A stretch of 12,707 bases of DNA from an uncultured Eubacteriales bacterium. Its GTDB lineage: Bacteria; Bacillota; Clostridia; Oscillospirales; CAG-272. The stretch spans positions 1-12,707 of the forward strand of contig USGH01000048.1 of the NCBI GenBank assembly GCA_900554225.1, given 5' to 3'. The number at the start of each line of letters is the position of its first letter. Within the stretch, counting starts at the first letter, position 1. The notes beneath the pieces are model-generated. The model was not told the DNA's origin. It saw nothing but the letters and a program-made list of their open reading frames with translations, and did no database searches. Both the position numbers and the translations under genes were made by a program. Of the stretch, positions 11,663 to 12,707 are shown piece after piece.

Positions 11663-12707
11663 TCAGATCTGTGTGCTATAGGAGATCGTATCAAGCGTGA
11701 AGCTGCCCTTATGACAGGTGATCCGCACCGTTCTGTCTCCCGTGCCGGAAAGCGGTACCTGAAGGGTTCTCTCGCCGCTGACTGTGGTACGCAGGCAAAC
11801 CTCGCCCGCTTCCGCGATCTCCAGGGTCACACCGTCAAAATCTGCTGTCAGGGCAAGACTTCCCTTTTCTCCGGCAGCATAGAGATGGTACTCTGCAAAG
11901 CTTCCCTGCGTGAATACGGTGCGTGTTGCTTCCCACATCTCGCTGTCCCGGCATTCCGCGGTGTCTGCGCCATTCTGATCGACAAGACGCACGTTTTCCG
12001 CCTCTGTATAGTCGCATGCCTTCCATACGGAGCCGGGTCGCCGTCTGATCGACGGGATAACGTCCGGATTGTACGTACAGTTCTCGAGCTTGCAGTTTTC
12101 CAGAAATGCGTCGAAAATCCGCTGTGCCTCCGCCGCCGACGGTTGTGTACCGCCCGCGATATAGTCCGTGATCCTGTTCCAACCCTCCGGCATCGGAATC
12201 GAATAGGGAGAATTGTCTGTCTGCATCTTTTTGAAGCACCAGATGTTGTAGCCGATGCCAAAATCGGCACAGAGCGGATACATGGCGGCATACCACGTAT
12301 TGGAATTTTCCCCGGATTCTCCGAGATAGAGCGGCTTATTCATCCTTTCGCGCACATCGAGGAACGCGTCCAGGAGCTTTTTGCGCGGCGGACACCAGTA
12401 TCTGTGAAAATGATAGCACACATTGTCGTCATACGGTTCGCAGAACACATACGGGTTTGCCGCCCACTGGTGTCCCTCAATGGAGATCATGTGATTTTTG
12501 TCGTATTTGCGGATTTCTGCAATGCAGTCCCGATACAGATCGCGCATCCGATCCGCCAGATCCAGCCGTTCGCCCATTTTGATCGGCTCGTTCAACAGAT
12601 CGTACATACCAACAATGGTGCGGTCGTGATACCGGCGGGCAAATTCTCCCCAAAGCGCGACCGTTTTGTGCCAGGCATCCGTTTTTTCCGTCATCGCGTC
12701 GGTGAAC
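11663..12707 (-). CDS. Glycoside hydrolase family 5 enzyme with C-terminal beta-rich domain (N-terminus beyond the right edge)
   Basis: The frame is open to the right edge, so the N-terminal part of the (beta/alpha)8 barrel and any signal peptide are missing. The visible 347 residues start FTDAMTEKTDAWHKTVALWGEFARRY. They contain the GH5 acid/base motif VGMYDLLNEP (Glu of NEP), the ISIEGHQW strand, VCYHFHRYW (His/Tyr near the active site) and PLYLGESGEN with the probable nucleophile Glu. WCFKKM follows near the end of the barrel. The last 110 or so residues (from about YTEAENVRLVDQNGADTAEC) are beta-rich and end GSFTLDTISY, resembling carbohydrate-binding modules of the CBM6/35 type. Members cleave beta-glucans or beta-mannans; the substrate cannot be read from sequence. 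No terminator is seen before the efp promoter. Confidence 0.85.
   Translation of the reverse strand, partial: FTDAMTEKTDAWHKTVALWGEFARRYHDRTIVGMYDLLNEPIKMGERLDLADRMRDLYRDCIAEIRKYDKNHMISIEGHQWAANPYVFCEPYDDNVCYHFHRYWCPPRKKLLDAFLDVRERMNKPLYLGESGENSNTWYAAMYPLCADFGIGYNIWCFKKMQTDNSPYSIPMPEGWNRITDYIAGGTQPSAAEAQRIFDAFLENCKLENCTYNPDVIPSIRRRPGSVWKACDYTEAENVRLVDQNGADTAECRDSEMWEATRTVFTQGSFAEYHLYAAGEKGSLALTADFDGVTLEIAEAGEVCLRTTVSGERTLQVPLSGTGDRTVRITCHKGSFTLDTISYSTQI

Overview
The window looks like a chromosomal core region of a spore-forming, anaerobic Bacillota (class Clostridia, probably an Oscillospiraceae/Ruminococcaceae-type lineage) of moderately high GC. This is inferred from an intact sporulation sigma-K gene, an infC-rpmI-rplT operon with a Gram-positive-style leader, a YtrA-type GntR/ABC operon, a yajC/TIGR04086 pair, a CD1247-type acidic Cys-rich protein next to efp, strong AGGAGG ribosome binding sites and near-consensus TTGACA-N17-TATAAT promoters. 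No mobile element, CRISPR array or rRNA was seen.

Layout. Positions 1-2115 (minus strand) hold the translation operon infC-rpmI-rplT, with a textbook promoter, a structured leader containing a terminator-like hairpin, a non-canonical ATT start for infC, a long structured infC-rpmI spacer and a terminator after rplT. A SpoU/TrmH-family RNA methyltransferase follows and runs off the left edge. Positions 2148-3266 hold sigK (minus) and a divergent small DUF378 membrane protein (plus); each is preceded by a sigma-E-like promoter. Positions 3324-7044 (minus) hold a tightly coupled gntR-ABC ATPase-ABC permease operon with ATGA and 29-bp overlaps. Its promoter is followed by a YtrA-like operator embedded in a 9-bp tandem repeat array. 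Positions 7115-7947 (plus) hold a divergent monocistronic gene for a small uroporphyrinogen-decarboxylase-fold-like protein.

Positions 8067-10034 (plus) hold yajC, a TIGR04086-like membrane protein whose Shine-Dalgarno lies in a long hairpin, and a 299-aa protein. That protein resembles the RRE-bearing SCIFF-peptide radical SAM maturase normally found in this neighbourhood, but it lacks the CX3CX2C iron-sulfur motif, and no SCIFF peptide gene lies beside it. It is the most unusual gene in the window. Positions 10078-10260 hold a tRNA-Leu(CAG) with its own promoter and terminator. Positions 10285-11581 (minus) hold efp and a CD1247-like Asp/Cys-rich zinc-ribbon protein. From 11663 to the right edge (minus) is the C-terminal part of a family 5 glycoside hydrolase with a beta-rich accessory domain.

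Most of the genes are housekeeping. The parts most worth a second look are the RNA-level regulatory elements (infC leader, infC-rpmI spacer, the yajC/TIGR04086 hairpin, the efp leader), the repeat-embedded GntR operator, the paired sigma-E-like promoters and the degenerate SCIFF-maturase-like gene. All family assignments were made by reading the translations, without database searches.
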